From: Candidatus Villigracilaceae bacterium
Lineage (GTDB): Bacteria; Chloroflexota; Anaerolineae; Anaerolineales; Villigracilaceae
Length of the DNA: 64,000 nucleotides
Direction: 5' to 3'
Assembly: GCA_026645935.1 (NCBI GenBank)
Contig: JAPKMP010000018.1
Span: 26,268 to 90,267, forward strand
Positions within the stretch are counted from its first letter, which is position 1; each line of letters starts with the position of its first letter. Position numbers and translations under genes: made by a program. Of this stretch, positions 23,952-32,881 are shown piece by piece. The notes under the pieces are model-generated. The model was not told where the DNA came from. It worked only from the letters and a program-made list of their open reading frames with translations, and did no database searches.

Positions 23952-25184
23952 ATGTCCAAAAAAGTCAGAAACATGGTTATCGGGGGCGCTGGCCTGCTCC
24001 TGCTGGCTGTATTGATCTATCAAATCCCCGCCGTCAAATCGCGTCTTGAATGGCGGTTGGATGTCTTCCAGGTCTACGTGAAAAATATCATCGATCCTGT
24101 CGGACCCGTACCGACCGCCCTGCCAGTCATGCCACAGCCCGTCACGCCGACCACCGCAAGCACAAACACAGCCGCTGTGCAAACCCTGCCAGCGGTCACT
24201 CCAACTTCCACCTTCCCACCGCTCCCTCCGCAGGCGTCGATCAAATCGCCGGAATACGAAAAACAAACGGCGAATAATTGCGGTCCCGCCACGCTTTCGA
24301 TGGCGTTGCAATTATATGGCTGGGAGGGGAATCAAACCGACATCTCGAATCTCATCAAACCTATTAGCGGAGATCGAAACGTAAACCCGGAAGAACTGCG
24401 GTATTACGTCCGCACGCAGGCAGGATGGCTCAATCTTGAATATCGCGTTGGCGGCAGCATCGAACTTCTCAAGCGTTTGCTTGCGGCGAATTACCCGGTC
24501 ATCGTCGAATCGGTCACCTCGCTCAATCCCGGCGATGCGCTCGGTCCGACCGATGATCTTTGGGCGGCGCATTACCTGCTTATCACAGCATACGACGACT
24601 CGACTCAGGAATTCATCGTGCAGGATTCCTATCACGGACCAGATCTCACGATCACCTATTCCCAGCTCGAGAAGGAATGGAAACCGTTCAATAACGTCTA
24701 TCTATTGATCTATTTCCCCCAGTTCGAAGAGGAAGTCAGGAACCTTCTCGGCTCAGACTGGGACCCGAACCTGAATCGGCAACGAGTCCTTTCATACACC
24801 GAATCCCTGATCTCCGACCCCAACGCCGACGCCTTCGACTGGTTCAACTATGGGAGCAACCTTACCTATTTCGAACGCTATGATGAAGCCGGGCGCGCGT
24901 ACGATAAAGCTCGCGAGTTGGGATTGCCCTTAAGGATGTTCCGCTATCAATTCGGTCCGTTCCTGGCCTACTTCCATTCGAGCCGCAACGACGACCTGCT
25001 CGCGCTTACGAATTACGCCCGCGGTGTGACGGAAATGTCTGAAGAAGCATGGTTGTGGTATGGTTTCGGTCTATACCGCGAAGGCGATTACGACGGGGCG
25101 CTCAAAGCCTGGCAGAAAGCGGATTCGATCAACCCGAACTTCTTCGAAGATCAGGCGAACAAGGCAATGCAACTGGTGCAATAA
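23952..25184 (+). CDS. C39-like peptidase with TPR tail, membrane-anchored
   Basis: 410 residues. One membrane segment near the N-terminus (7-24), a Thr/Pro-rich linker (about 55-95), then a papain-like C39_2 domain (100-265). Its likely catalytic residues are the Cys in ANNCGPATLSM (about 110), the His in AAHYLLITAYDD and the Asp in QDSY. A region with helical TPR-like repeats follows (280-410, ending DYDGALKAWQKADSINP). It probably acts on a peptide or polymer outside the cell. It is followed 26 bases later by a SUMF1 lipoprotein gene. Confidence 0.85.
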   Translation: MSKKVRNMVIGGAGLLLLAVLIYQIPAVKSRLEWRLDVFQVYVKNIIDPVGPVPTALPVMPQPVTPTTASTNTAAVQTLPAVTPTSTFPPLPPQASIKSPEYEKQTANNCGPATLSMALQLYGWEGNQTDISNLIKPISGDRNVNPEELRYYVRTQAGWLNLEYRVGGSIELLKRLLAANYPVIVESVTSLNPGDALGPTDDLWAAHYLLITAYDDSTQEFIVQDSYHGPDLTITYSQLEKEWKPFNNVYLLIYFPQFEEEVRNLLGSDWDPNLNRQRVLSYTESLISDPNADAFDWFNYGSNLTYFERYDEAGRAYDKARELGLPLRMFRYQFGPFLAYFHSSRNDDLLALTNYARGVTEMSEEAWLWYGFGLYREGDYDGALKAWQKADSINPNFFEDQANKAMQLVQ

Positions 25185-25197
25185 GTTTATAAATTGG

Positions 25198-25203
25198 TAA
25201 ATT
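25198..25203 (+). promoter_or_regulatory. -10 box of the SUMF1 lipoprotein gene, leaderless type
   Basis: TGGTAAATT ends seven bases before the ATG at 25211, the same layout as at 23939 and 42351. Confidence 0.5.
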
Positions 25204-25210
25204 CGTATCC

Positions 25211-26158
25211 ATGATAAAGAAAATACTCCCGTTCATCATCCTCTTCATTTCGGCATGCCAGCCCGCATCGACTCCGACGCCCGAAGCGACCCGGCCCCCT
25301 TCCGCCACACCACTTCCGCCAACAGAAACGGCGATTCCCTCTCCAACAGGGACATCTCTACCCACCATTACACCCACGCCGGATACGATTCGCATCTCGC
25401 CAAAAGACGGCATGACGCAGATTCAAATTCCCAGCGGGACGTTCTTCATGGGCGGCATGGACGTATACCGCGAAAACGACGAACAACCCGCGCGCGAAGT
25501 CTTCATCGATTCGTTTTGGATGGACCAGGTGGAAGTGACGAACGGCATGTTCGAACTCTGCGTACGCGCGGGGGTATGCCGCCTCCCAAAGGAATTCCGT
25601 TCGGATAACCGTGAGAATTATTTCGGGAACCCGGAATTCCGCGATTATCCCGTGGTCAATATCGCCTGGTACGACGCGAATGCCTACTGTCAATGGGCTG
25701 GGCGACGCCTGCCGACCGAAGCGGAATGGGAACGGGCTGCGCGCGGAGACGATAAACGCAACTATCCTTGGGGCAACGAGCTTCCCAATGAATTCAACTC
25801 CAACTCGTTGAACATCGTCGGCGATACGACGCGCGTCGGTTCGTATGCCGAGGGCGCGAGTCCGTATGGGATATTGGATATGGCGGGGAACGTTTGGGAG
25901 TGGGTGGCGGACTTTTACAAGCCAAACTACTATGCAGTTTCCACGCTCGACAACCCGCAGGGTCCTACAAGGGAGGAGGCGCGCAGTGACCAGCGTGTGA
26001 TCCGCGGCGGATCATTTCAGGAGGACGGCATTTTTCTTAGGCTGGCGAATCGCAGTTTTCTCGAGGGTCCAGATCCATCCGTGCTTCCGGATGATATTGC
26101 CTATTACGGCAAGAGTTCGAATCGAATCGGGTTTCGCTGCGCGGAGGATGACAGATAA
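25211..26158 (+). CDS. SUMF1/FGE-domain lipoprotein
   Basis: 315 residues, with signal peptide and lipobox ISACQ (Cys16). A Thr/Pro-rich linker runs to about 60. The SUMF1 domain shows MVQIPSG-like MTQIQIPSGTFFMGG, QVEVTNGMFELCV, RRLPTEAEWERAARG, SPYGILDMAGNVWEWVAD, RVIRGGSF and RIGFRCAED. The two C-terminal active-site cysteines of true formylglycine-generating enzyme are absent, so it is probably not an FGE enzyme. Members of this kind often bind sugars or serve as effector domains. It follows a C39-like protein gene and may act with it. Confidence 0.88.
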   Translation: MIKKILPFIILFISACQPASTPTPEATRPPSATPLPPTETAIPSPTGTSLPTITPTPDTIRISPKDGMTQIQIPSGTFFMGGMDVYRENDEQPAREVFIDSFWMDQVEVTNGMFELCVRAGVCRLPKEFRSDNRENYFGNPEFRDYPVVNIAWYDANAYCQWAGRRLPTEAEWERAARGDDKRNYPWGNELPNEFNSNSLNIVGDTTRVGSYAEGASPYGILDMAGNVWEWVADFYKPNYYAVSTLDNPQGPTREEARSDQRVIRGGSFQEDGIFLRLANRSFLEGPDPSVLPDDIAYYGKSSNRIGFRCAEDDR

Positions 26159-26238
26159 CGCTCAGGGGAGACAAATCTTGATAAACCCGAATCAGGCTCC
26201 GGCTTCGTTCGAGCCGTGGCTTTCGTCCTGAAAATTTA

Positions 26239-26267
26239 TTGACGCTCATTTTTTGCTATGGTATTAT
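26239..26267 (+). promoter_or_regulatory. Promoter of the SAM riboswitch-metK unit
   Basis: TTGACG (26239-26244), a 17-base spacer, TATTAT (26262-26267). Transcription would start near 26274, some 25 bases before the riboswitch. Confidence 0.75.
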
Positions 26268-26298
26268 CAACGCGCAACAAAATAGTCCCGTAAAGACG

Positions 26299-26413
26299 CT
26301 CTTATCCAGAGAGGCGGAGGGAACGGCCCGATGATGCCTCGACAACCAGTGAGCGATTCAAAACCGCGCACCAGGTGCCAATTCCGACAGACGGATGTTC
26401 TGGGAGATGAGAG
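26299..26413 (+). promoter_or_regulatory. SAM-I (S-box) riboswitch
   Basis: The closing helix is CTCTTATC with GATGAGAG. Inside it, in order, are AGAGAGGCGGAGGGA, GGCCCGATGATGCCTCGACAACC, GGTGCCAATTCC, GACAG and the 3' GGGAGATGAGA. These are the conserved S-box elements. It binds S-adenosylmethionine and controls metK, which makes that same ligand, so it acts as feedback. An expression-platform terminator follows. Confidence 0.93.
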
Positions 26414-26434
26414 GGTAAATATAGCAACGCTTGT

Positions 26435-26470
26435 ATTGCCCTTTCTGCTCGTCTGAAAGGGCAATTTTCA
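26435..26470 (+). terminator. Riboswitch-controlled terminator before metK
   Basis: Perfect arms ATTGCCCTTTC (26435-26445) and GAAAGGGCAAT (26455-26465), followed by TTTCATTT. It lies between the S-box aptamer and the metK ribosome site. Confidence 0.85.
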
Positions 26471-26488
26471 TTTACAAGGAGAAACAAA

Positions 26489-27703
26489 ATGAGCAATACT
26501 TTTATGACCTCCCCCAAGCTGATGTTCACATCGGAATCAGTGACGGAAGGACACCCCGACAAGATCTGCGACCAGGTCTCGGATGCCGTGCTGGATGCCT
26601 GCCTCGAACAGGACCCGCGTTCGCGCGTGGCTTGCGAAACCGCCGTCAAGACCGGTTACGTGATGCTGCTCGGCGAGATCACCACCAATGCCCAGTTCAA
26701 TTACGATGAACTGGTGCGCAAGACCGTCAATGAGATCGGTTACGACTCGAGCGAGAAGGGCTTCGACGGCAGTTCCTGCGGCGTGCTGGTGGCCATCGCG
26801 AAGCAATCCGGCGACATTGCCATGGGCGTCAATCACGCGCTCGAGACCCGCGACGGACATCACTTGACGGACGAGGAAGTGGAATCCATCGGGGCTGGCG
26901 ATCAGGGCATGATGTTCGGCTACGCTTGTAACGAATCCCCGACTCTGATGCCGATGCCGATCTATCTGGCTCACAAACTGACCCGCAAGCAGAGCGAACT
27001 GCGCAAGAGCGGCGCGATCAAATGGCTGCGCCCTGATGCCAAGAGCCAGGTGACCATCGAATACTCCAAGGGTAAACCTGTCCGCGTGGATACGGTGCTC
27101 ATCTCCACCCAACACGCGCCTGATATTTCGCAGAATGAGATCACTGAAACCATCACTGAAGAACTCATCATGAAGACCCTGCCCAAGGAATTCGTGGACA
27201 AGAATCTGAAGGTGTACGTAAACCCGACAGGACGCTTTGTGGTCGGCGGTCCGATGGGCGATGCCGGTGTGACCGGGCGCAAGATCATCGTCGATACCTA
27301 CGGCGGCATGGGCCGTCACGGCGGCGGCGCTTTCTCGGGCAAAGATCCCACGAAAGTGGATCGCTCGGCGGCGTATGCAGCCCGGTATGTGGCGAAGAAC
27401 GTCGTCGCCGCAGGTCTCGCGGACCGCGTGGAAGTGCAGGTCGCTTACGCCATAGGTGTGGCGCATCCGCTTTCCGTCAACGTGGAGACCTTCGGCACCG
27501 CCAAGATCGCCGATGACAAGATCGCCAAATTGATCGACGAACACTTCGACCTGCGCCCCGGCGCGATCATTCGCGATCTCGGCCTGCGCAAGCCGATCTA
27601 CCGCAAGACGGCGGCATACGGGCACTTCGGCCGCGACGACATCGAATTCCCCTGGGAGCGCACCGACAAGGCGGAGGCTTTGAAGAAGGCCGCCGGGGTG
27701 TAG
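26489..27703 (+). CDS. metK: S-adenosylmethionine synthetase
   Basis: 404 residues. It makes S-adenosylmethionine from ATP and methionine in the cytoplasm. Motifs are [20 protein letters not shown] (active-site His and metal Asp), [14 protein letters not shown], the [19 protein letters not shown] hexapeptide region and [31 protein letters not shown] precedes the ATG. It is controlled by the S-box riboswitch upstream and followed by a terminator hairpin. Confidence 0.97.
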   Translation: MSNTFMTSPKLMFTSESVTEGHPDKICDQVSDAVLDACLEQDPRSRVACETAVKTGYVMLLGEITTNAQFNYDELVRKTVNEIGYDSSEKGFDGSSCGVLVAIAKQSGDIAMGVNHALETRDGHHLTDEEVESIGAGDQGMMFGYACNESPTLMPMPIYLAHKLTRKQSELRKSGAIKWLRPDAKSQVTIEYSKGKPVRVDTVLISTQHAPDISQNEITETITEELIMKTLPKEFVDKNLKVYVNPTGRFVVGGPMGDAGVTGRKIIVDTYGGMGRHGGGAFSGKDPTKVDRSAAYAARYVAKNVVAAGLADRVEVQVAYAIGVAHPLSVNVETFGTAKIADDKIAKLIDEHFDLRPGAIIRDLGLRKPIYRKTAAYGHFGRDDIEFPWERTDKAEALKKAAGV

Positions 27704-27729
27704 TCGTAGTAAGTAGCGGGTGAAAATTC

Positions 27730-27759
27730 AAAGCGCCTCTGAGAGATCAGGGGCGCTTT
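27730..27759. terminator. Bidirectional terminator
   Basis: Arms AAAGCGCCTCTGA and TCAGGGGCGCTTT with one wobble pair, between the converging metK and cbiO genes. Confidence 0.8.
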
Positions 27760-27783
27760 ACGTTTCACTCTTCATGTATCACT

Positions 27784-28539
27784 TTACGGCTTCTCCAACC
27801 CATGCGCGTTCAAAAATGATTCATTTCCCAAAATTTCAGAAGTCAAACTATCTGCCACTACGCATCCTTCATCCATCACAACCGTGCGTGGAAAGAGTTC
27901 CTGCACCAATTTCATATCGTGGGTGGAAACGAGCATCGTGATTGGGAGATCGCGCAGCAGGTTGATCAAAGTCCGCCGCGCGCGTGGGTCGAGGCCTGCC
28001 GAAGGTTCGTCCAAGACTAGCAATCTCGGCTGCATAGAAAGCACGGTCGCAATCGCAATGCGTTTCTTCTCACCCACACTCAAATGATGGGATAAACGAT
28101 CCCGGTACGAATTCATTCGCACTGCTTCGAGCGCCGCATCCACCCGCGAGCGGACCTCCGCTTCGGGCAAGCCCATATGCAGCGGACCGAACGCCACATC
28201 CTCGAACACGGTCGGCGAGAAAAGTTGGTCGTCCGGGTTTTGAAAAACGAGTCCAACCATGGAGCGGATCAAGGGCAGATTGTCCCGTGTGAGGCGTTTG
28301 CCCGCGATCTCCACATCGCCGCGCCCTGTCAGGATCCCGTTCAAATGCAGCATCAATGTCGATTTGCCCGCGCCGTTCGGTCCCACCAGCGCGACCTTAT
28401 CGCCTTCGCAAAGTTTCAATGAAACCCCGTTCAAGGCGGCATGCCCATCGGGGTACGAAAAATAAAGATCGTTTACGGCAAGGATGTCACCGTCGCATTC
28501 AGGCGCGATAAAACGACTCGTGAGATGTGTAACCGGCAT
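27784..28539 (-). CDS. cbiO: Energy-coupling ATPase of the Ni/Co ECF transporter
   Basis: 251 residues. ABC ATPase with Walker A GPNGAGKST (53-61), Q-loop VFQNPDDQLFSPTVFEDVAFGP (the usual ECF form), signature LSVGEKKRIAIA, and Walker B LLVLDEPSAGLD. It drives uptake through CbiQ and the substrate-binding CbiM. Its start overlaps the cbiQ stop (TAATG), so translation is coupled. It is the last gene of the regulator-cbiM-cbiQ-cbiO operon. Confidence 0.94.
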   Translation of the reverse strand: MPVTHLTSRFIAPECDGDILAVNDLYFSYPDGHAALNGVSLKLCEGDKVALVGPNGAGKSTLMLHLNGILTGRGDVEIAGKRLTRDNLPLIRSMVGLVFQNPDDQLFSPTVFEDVAFGPLHMGLPEAEVRSRVDAALEAVRMNSYRDRLSHHLSVGEKKRIAIATVLSMQPRLLVLDEPSAGLDPRARRTLINLLRDLPITMLVSTHDMKLVQELFPRTVVMDEGCVVADSLTSEILGNESFLNAHGLEKP

Positions 28540-29330
28540 TAAAACCTTCCAATCACCTGCATCAGAAAAATGACCGCAATCGCAAAGGCGGTCGCGTAAT
28601 AATCTGCGGATTTCATCTCGTGCGGATTCAACGTATAGAGATGACCGGCATATCCGCGCGCCAGCATGGCATTGTAGATGCGGTCACTGCGTTCGTAACT
28701 TCTCAGGAATAATTGACCTGCCATATTTCCGGCGATTTTTGCCCGCCACATCACGCCTCCCCCGGACCGCGAGCCTGGCGCGGCCGCCGAGCGGCTTTCC
28801 CTCGCCCGAAGCAGACGGAAGACTTCATCCGTCAGCACGAAAAGATATCGATAGAGAAACGCTATGATGGTCGTGAGGATCGCAGGCACGCGCAAATGTT
28901 CGAAGGCGTGAACCAGATCCGGGAAGCGGGTGACAGCGACAAGCAGGATTGCCATCTGCACCGAAAGCCACGAGCGGATAAGGATACTGATAAAACGAAG
29001 CAGTCCGGCGTCGGTGATGGTGAAGTCCCACATCAGAAAGCGGAAAGTGGAAATCGGGTTGCCAGGGATCGAGAATAAAACGGTGATGGCGATCAAGGCA
29101 AAGGGTAAAGCAATGATGGAGCGTTTCAGGGTGTAGGTATATCCCAATTTCGAGAACAGATTGCAAAATAGCAGAAATAACCAGGCAAACCCAAACGCGA
29201 ACCACGCGCCGTCGGGGAGCAGCGCATTGGAGACGATAAAGACGACCGTCACCACGGCCTTCACGCGCGGGTCGAGGCGGTGGATGAAACTATCATGATC
29301 GTGGTAACGGTCAAAAGCATCGAAGTGCAT
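28539..29330 (-). CDS. cbiQ: Transmembrane coupling protein of the Ni/Co ECF transporter
   Basis: 263 residues with about five to six membrane segments, the T component of the transporter. The coupling helices show the Ala-Arg-rich motif (LLRARESRSA, about 178-187) and MLARGYAGHLY. It joins the ATPase CbiO to CbiM. It begins six bases after the cbiM stop. Confidence 0.92.
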   Translation of the reverse strand: MHFDAFDRYHDHDSFIHRLDPRVKAVVTVVFIVSNALLPDGAWFAFGFAWLFLLFCNLFSKLGYTYTLKRSIIALPFALIAITVLFSIPGNPISTFRFLMWDFTITDAGLLRFISILIRSWLSVQMAILLVAVTRFPDLVHAFEHLRVPAILTTIIAFLYRYLFVLTDEVFRLLRARESRSAAAPGSRSGGGVMWRAKIAGNMAGQLFLRSYERSDRIYNAMLARGYAGHLYTLNPHEMKSADYYATAFAIAVIFLMQVIGRF

Positions 29331-29336
29331 GAAATA

Positions 29337-30272
29337 TTACGACTTCGCCTTCATTCCGCGTCCGACAAGGACGATGAGTATGCCGACAACGACGATCCCC
29401 GCCACTCCGGCAAGAATGGTTGAAAGCGCCGTTTCTCCAAGGAAGGGCAGTGTGTAATCGGGAATGATCTCATACGGCGCGGACCGACCGGTGTCGATAA
29501 AGCCCATGTTGATTGCAACGCGCTCCAACCCGTCCGGGTCGGCAGAGGCGAACGGCGAAAGCAGGACGACGAGGAGTGAGATCAAGCCCCCGGCGTAGAT
29601 CCATCCACGCCCGGCTTTGGCGGATTCTGAACCTTCGCCCAACAGGTCGGGCCGGGTCTGCATGATGAACGCCAGGGCAAATACAGTGATGAGCGCTTCG
29701 CCGACACCGATAAGAGCATGGACGCCAAGCATTGCGGGGATGACAATGCCGAGCTGGGAAGTTCCGCTCAACCATAATTGCAGGGAGGTAAGCAGAGCGC
29801 CAGCCATCACTGAAAGCCATGCGGCGACACCAGCCACACCTAATCTGGCAGTCTTAGTCCCGCTGCTTACCGAGCGATATAATCCATAACCGATGGCGGC
29901 GGTGACGAGACCCATGTTGAGGATGTTCGCGCCCATCACGAGCAAGCCACCGTCCTGGAAGAGAAGCGCCTGCACGGCAATGACCGCGGTCATCACCAAC
30001 ATCCCCGCCCAGGGACCGAGTACGATTGCCGCCAACGCGCCGCCGAGCAAATGCCCGGAGGTGCCGCCCGCCACAGGGAAGTTGATCATCTGCGCTGCGA
30101 AGATAAACGCTGCCATTACACCCATGAGCGGGATTTGCCTCTCACCAAGGGATTTATTCGTGCGGGAGATCGCCGCGCCAAGCGTGAGGGCGGTGATGAC
30201 CCAGCAAATGATGGAGACGATCAGGCTTAGGAAGCCATCCGGGATATGAAGAGGGGCCGGTGAATACAACAT
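29337..30272 (-). CDS. cbiM: Fused CbiM-CbiN substrate-binding component (Ni/Co)
   Basis: 311 residues from the ATG at 30272, with AAGGAGAG before it; the frame extends 13 codons more without a ribosome site. CbiM/NikM proteins start MHIPDG; here the same element is LHIPDGFLS (7-15), with conserved Hx metal-binding residues and HLLGGALAAIVLGPWAG. The C-terminal part (about 225-311) has the PDGLE motif (about 249-253) and one more membrane segment, the mark of CbiN/NikN-like PDGLE domains fused to CbiM. It binds Ni or Co ions in the membrane. It starts two bases after the upstream regulator gene. Confidence 0.93.
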   Translation of the reverse strand: MLYSPAPLHIPDGFLSLIVSIICWVITALTLGAAISRTNKSLGERQIPLMGVMAAFIFAAQMINFPVAGGTSGHLLGGALAAIVLGPWAGMLVMTAVIAVQALLFQDGGLLVMGANILNMGLVTAAIGYGLYRSVSSGTKTARLGVAGVAAWLSVMAGALLTSLQLWLSGTSQLGIVIPAMLGVHALIGVGEALITVFALAFIMQTRPDLLGEGSESAKAGRGWIYAGGLISLLVVLLSPFASADPDGLERVAINMGFIDTGRSAPYEIIPDYTLPFLGETALSTILAGVAGIVVVGILIVLVGRGMKAKS

Positions 30273-30273
30273 C

Positions 30274-30702
30274 TTATAACTCTCCTTTTTGACAATCAGG
30301 ACAAAGACCAAAAAACGTCAGGTGGCGGTCGGTCAACCGATAACCGCTTTCGGATTCCAAACGCGCATACATGGATTTGAGAATGGCGTGCTCGACCTCC
30401 ATTTCGTTGCCACAGCGACGGCAGATCAGGTGGTGATGCTCGTGTCTGGCGATCTCATAGGCGATATGACCGTTCCCATTCAACGCCGGGCGTGCCAGGT
30501 GGTTCTCCGCCAGAAATTCGAGCGTTCGATAGACAGTCGCCTCGGTCAGCCCCGGCAATTCCCGTCGCGCCGCGTCGAAAACCTCCACGGGGGAGAGATG
30601 CCCGCCGTTGTGATGCAGGATATGTAAAATCGCCAGTCGCTGGGGCGTCATACGGTAGCCGCGGGCGCGGAGTTGGGGGGTGTATTCTTCGGCGCAGGTC
30701 AT
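30274..30702 (-). CDS. Fur-family metalloregulator, likely nickel-responsive (Nur-like)
   Basis: 142 residues from the ATG at 30702, with AAGGAGAG before it; an upstream in-frame start has no ribosome site. Fur fold: winged-helix part RGYRMTPQRLAILHIL and LTEATVYRTLEFL, dimer part HEHHHLICRRCGNEMEVEH (metal His), and CPDC zinc site near the C-terminus. It leads the cbiM-cbiQ-cbiO operon. An inverted repeat resembling the Nur box covers its upstream region, so it probably represses its own operon when nickel is bound. A Zur or Fur role cannot be excluded, but the transporter favours nickel or cobalt. Confidence 0.85.
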   Translation of the reverse strand: MTCAEEYTPQLRARGYRMTPQRLAILHILHHNGGHLSPVEVFDAARRELPGLTEATVYRTLEFLAENHLARPALNGNGHIAYEIARHEHHHLICRRCGNEMEVEHAILKSMYARLESESGYRLTDRHLTFFGLCPDCQKGEL

Positions 30703-30715
30703 CCATTCTCTCCTT

Positions 30716-30733
30716 ATTGCAACTTTTTGCAAT
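30716..30733 (-). promoter_or_regulatory. Nur-like operator
   Basis: Inverted repeat ATTGCAA-N4-TTGCAAT, 13 bases before the regulator start. The known Streptomyces Nur box is TTGCAA-N5-TTGCAA; the spacing here is N4. The site overlaps the ribosome-binding region, so binding would block the operon. Confidence 0.6.
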
Positions 30734-30780
30734 TGCCTATTTCATAGATTATCACACACGAGTATTTCTTACAGACAAAA

Positions 30781-30812
30781 ATTCCCCTCACCATGTTGAT
30801 GAAGGGAATCGG
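30781..30812 (-). terminator. Terminator of the 30849-31583 gene
   Basis: On the minus strand ATTCCCTTCA pairs with TGAGGGGAAT, then TTTTTGTCTG. It stands between the lipoprotein gene and the Fur-family regulator, which is consistent with separate transcription. Confidence 0.75.
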
Positions 30813-30848
30813 GGTCTAAACAGGATCTCTATGCGAACTCGGGCGGTT

Positions 30849-31583
30849 TTACGGTTCCCACGCAAAATGGATGAGCGCGGCGAGCATGGGCTTTCCCTCC
30901 TGCCGGGCCATCCCCACTGCCCAGGTCTCCCAATTCAATCCATCAAATTCAGTTGTGCCGGGAAAATGCACGGAGTAAAAATCCATGCCTTGATAGGGCC
31001 ATTCGGGAAGATACGTCGCACCGCCGGTTCTCAACTCATTGCAAGCAACAACCGGGTTGGATGAAAAGACCAGTTCAAGCGATGGCAGGACGATCTCCTG
31101 GAACGATCCTTTCACAGGAAGTCCGCTCCCCGCGCCGAGACCCCAATCCGCTTCGTAGGTTGTCTCGAAGACGAATTTGATATTGTCGAAATACGTCACG
31201 ACCTTTCCTTCGCGGATGAAGCGCACGCCCACTCCTGTGCCCGGACTAACGAGCGAGGCAAGAAATTTCCCATCCTTATTTTGGATCGCAGATTGCAGGT
31301 CGTGGAGCAATTGCAGAGCGCGGGTATCCTGACAAAAATCGGGGTTGAAATTCTCAGGAACGGAGGTGAGATATGCCGGAATGTCGTTCAGCGCAAGAGC
31401 CGCCTGGGGATCTGGCGTCGATGTGGGAATCGTCAATGTTGGAGTTATGGCAGGAAGGATTTGAGGCTCAGTCGGCTGCGGCGACTCGGCTGCGAAAATG
31501 GATGTTGGCGGAGGCGGCGCATCCACGGGCGGGGCGCAAGCAGAAACAATCAGGACCATCGAGATGAAAAGCAGACGGTTCAT
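30849..31583 (-). CDS. Lipoprotein of unknown function
   Basis: 244 residues from the ATG at 31583, which has GAAAGGACG before it. Signal peptide with lipobox VSACA (Cys15), then a Pro/Thr-rich linker (about 25-55). The rest (about 80-244) has an alpha/beta look (QLLHDLQSAIQNKDGKFLASLVSPGTGVGVRF; end GKPMLAALIHFAWEP). No family recognised; a NTF2-like or ligand-binding fold is possible. It stands alone between the FIST/HK operon and the regulator operon. Confidence 0.75.
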   Translation of the reverse strand: MNRLLFISMVLIVSACAPPVDAPPPPTSIFAAESPQPTEPQILPAITPTLTIPTSTPDPQAALALNDIPAYLTSVPENFNPDFCQDTRALQLLHDLQSAIQNKDGKFLASLVSPGTGVGVRFIREGKVVTYFDNIKFVFETTYEADWGLGAGSGLPVKGSFQEIVLPSLELVFSSNPVVACNELRTGGATYLPEWPYQGMDFYSVHFPGTTEFDGLNWETWAVGMARQEGKPMLAALIHFAWEP

Positions 31584-31713
31584 CGTTCGTCCTTTCAAAA
31601 ACAAAACCGGCGTTTCAGCCAGTTCATTGTACTATTCTGCGTCCGCTTTTGTATCGTTTTTTCTCGAATCCTTGTTTTTCATCTTCATGATAAATCCTGT
31701 TTTCCAACTTGTC

Positions 31714-32874
31714 TCAATCTTCCTTCGGCTCGCCAAATACAATGACAACGATATGTTGATTAAGGAACTTTGGCTTGGATTCCTCATCCGGAGTTACCAC
31801 CTGCCCCAGCGTATATCCCCCGGCAACCGGAACGGACTCACCGAGGATCTCCTGCACAGCGGCAATCTCCGCGCCGGGATGGGCTTTGAGCAGCATTTGC
31901 CAGGCAACATCCACCAGCACGAGGGCGAGGCGGGGTTTTGCATCCCCAAGTTTAAGCAAGGCTTGCTGGGCAGCCGTCTTGGCGGCACGTTCACAAGAGG
32001 CGGGACTTCCCACAAGCAGGAACGCATCCACGCCATCGCGAATGGCGGCGTTCATGCGGAAACTCCCGTCCGCTTCCACGCGGATCGGCGCACGCACAAC
32101 CAATCCATCCTGCTGTTCCATGCCGAGCGGGTACAAACGCGCAAGATAGCTGAGCGGCGGGAATGCCCAATCTCGGGCGGGATAACCGAACAAACTTGCG
32201 TACGCTTCCGAGGCGGGACGTCCATCCAGAGTGCGAAGCCAAAATCCGCGGGAACGCGTTACGCGAAATTGATTCCCGACCGGGTCCCATCCATGGGCGG
32301 CTCCGATACCGGTGTTGATTCCTCCGCGAATGAATGCCGCCGTCATACCGCCCATGCCAGACTGGCTGCCTATGATTTGATAAGTGGAACCCGTGTGCAG
32401 GTCGCCGCTTGAAAGCGCTCCGGTCACATCCAAAGCTGGGGACAGCGAGTTACAAAACTGTTCCGCGTCTCCGTTAAATCCATCTGCAAAAAAGAGAATC
32501 GATTGACGTTCGGTTCGTGCCGAAGCATGATTTTCGACTTTCGATGCGGTCTCGCGTCCGGATTGAGCGTAGCCCGGCAGCCAAAGTGTCTCAGCCTGAA
32601 AATCACCGCTCAGAAGTGCAACCACAACAGAGTGCGGGTGCTGGCCATCGCGGGTCAATCCCGCTGGAGAACTGAAACCGATCAGGGGCGTATCGCCCAA
32701 CAAACTGGATGCGCCGTTTAGCACTTCTCCCGCCTGGTATTGATGAGATGCGATCACCACCGCCAGGCCAGGAGCGTTTGCTCCAAGTCGGTTCAAAGCC
32801 TGATGTGTCGCCTGCAAGCCCGCCTCGCGCCCATCCAATGCCTGAGCAGTTCCAACCGATCCGGTAACTGTCAT
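31714..32874 (-). CDS. FIST-domain signalling protein
   Basis: 386 residues with FIST_N and FIST_C domains. Marks are TPLIGFSSPAGLTRDG (about 58-73), ALSSGDLHTGSTYQIIG, GIGAAHGWDPVGNQFRVTRSRGFWL, then the C-terminal part with FRMNAAIRDGVDAFLLVGSP and VPVAGGYTLGQV. FIST domains are predicted to bind small ligands, perhaps amino acids, and often pair with histidine kinases. It lies eight bases after the large histidine kinase gene and is surely co-transcribed. Confidence 0.85.
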   Translation of the reverse strand: MTVTGSVGTAQALDGREAGLQATHQALNRLGANAPGLAVVIASHQYQAGEVLNGASSLLGDTPLIGFSSPAGLTRDGQHPHSVVVALLSGDFQAETLWLPGYAQSGRETASKVENHASARTERQSILFFADGFNGDAEQFCNSLSPALDVTGALSSGDLHTGSTYQIIGSQSGMGGMTAAFIRGGINTGIGAAHGWDPVGNQFRVTRSRGFWLRTLDGRPASEAYASLFGYPARDWAFPPLSYLARLYPLGMEQQDGLVVRAPIRVEADGSFRMNAAIRDGVDAFLLVGSPASCERAAKTAAQQALLKLGDAKPRLALVLVDVAWQMLLKAHPGAEIAAVQEILGESVPVAGGYTLGQVVTPDEESKPKFLNQHIVVIVFGEPKED

Positions 32875-32881
32875 CTTGACC

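Noticed and set aside
30273..30311. Longer start for cbiM
   Set aside because: It would overlap the Fur-family gene and lacks a ribosome site; AAGGAGAG precedes the ATG at 30272.
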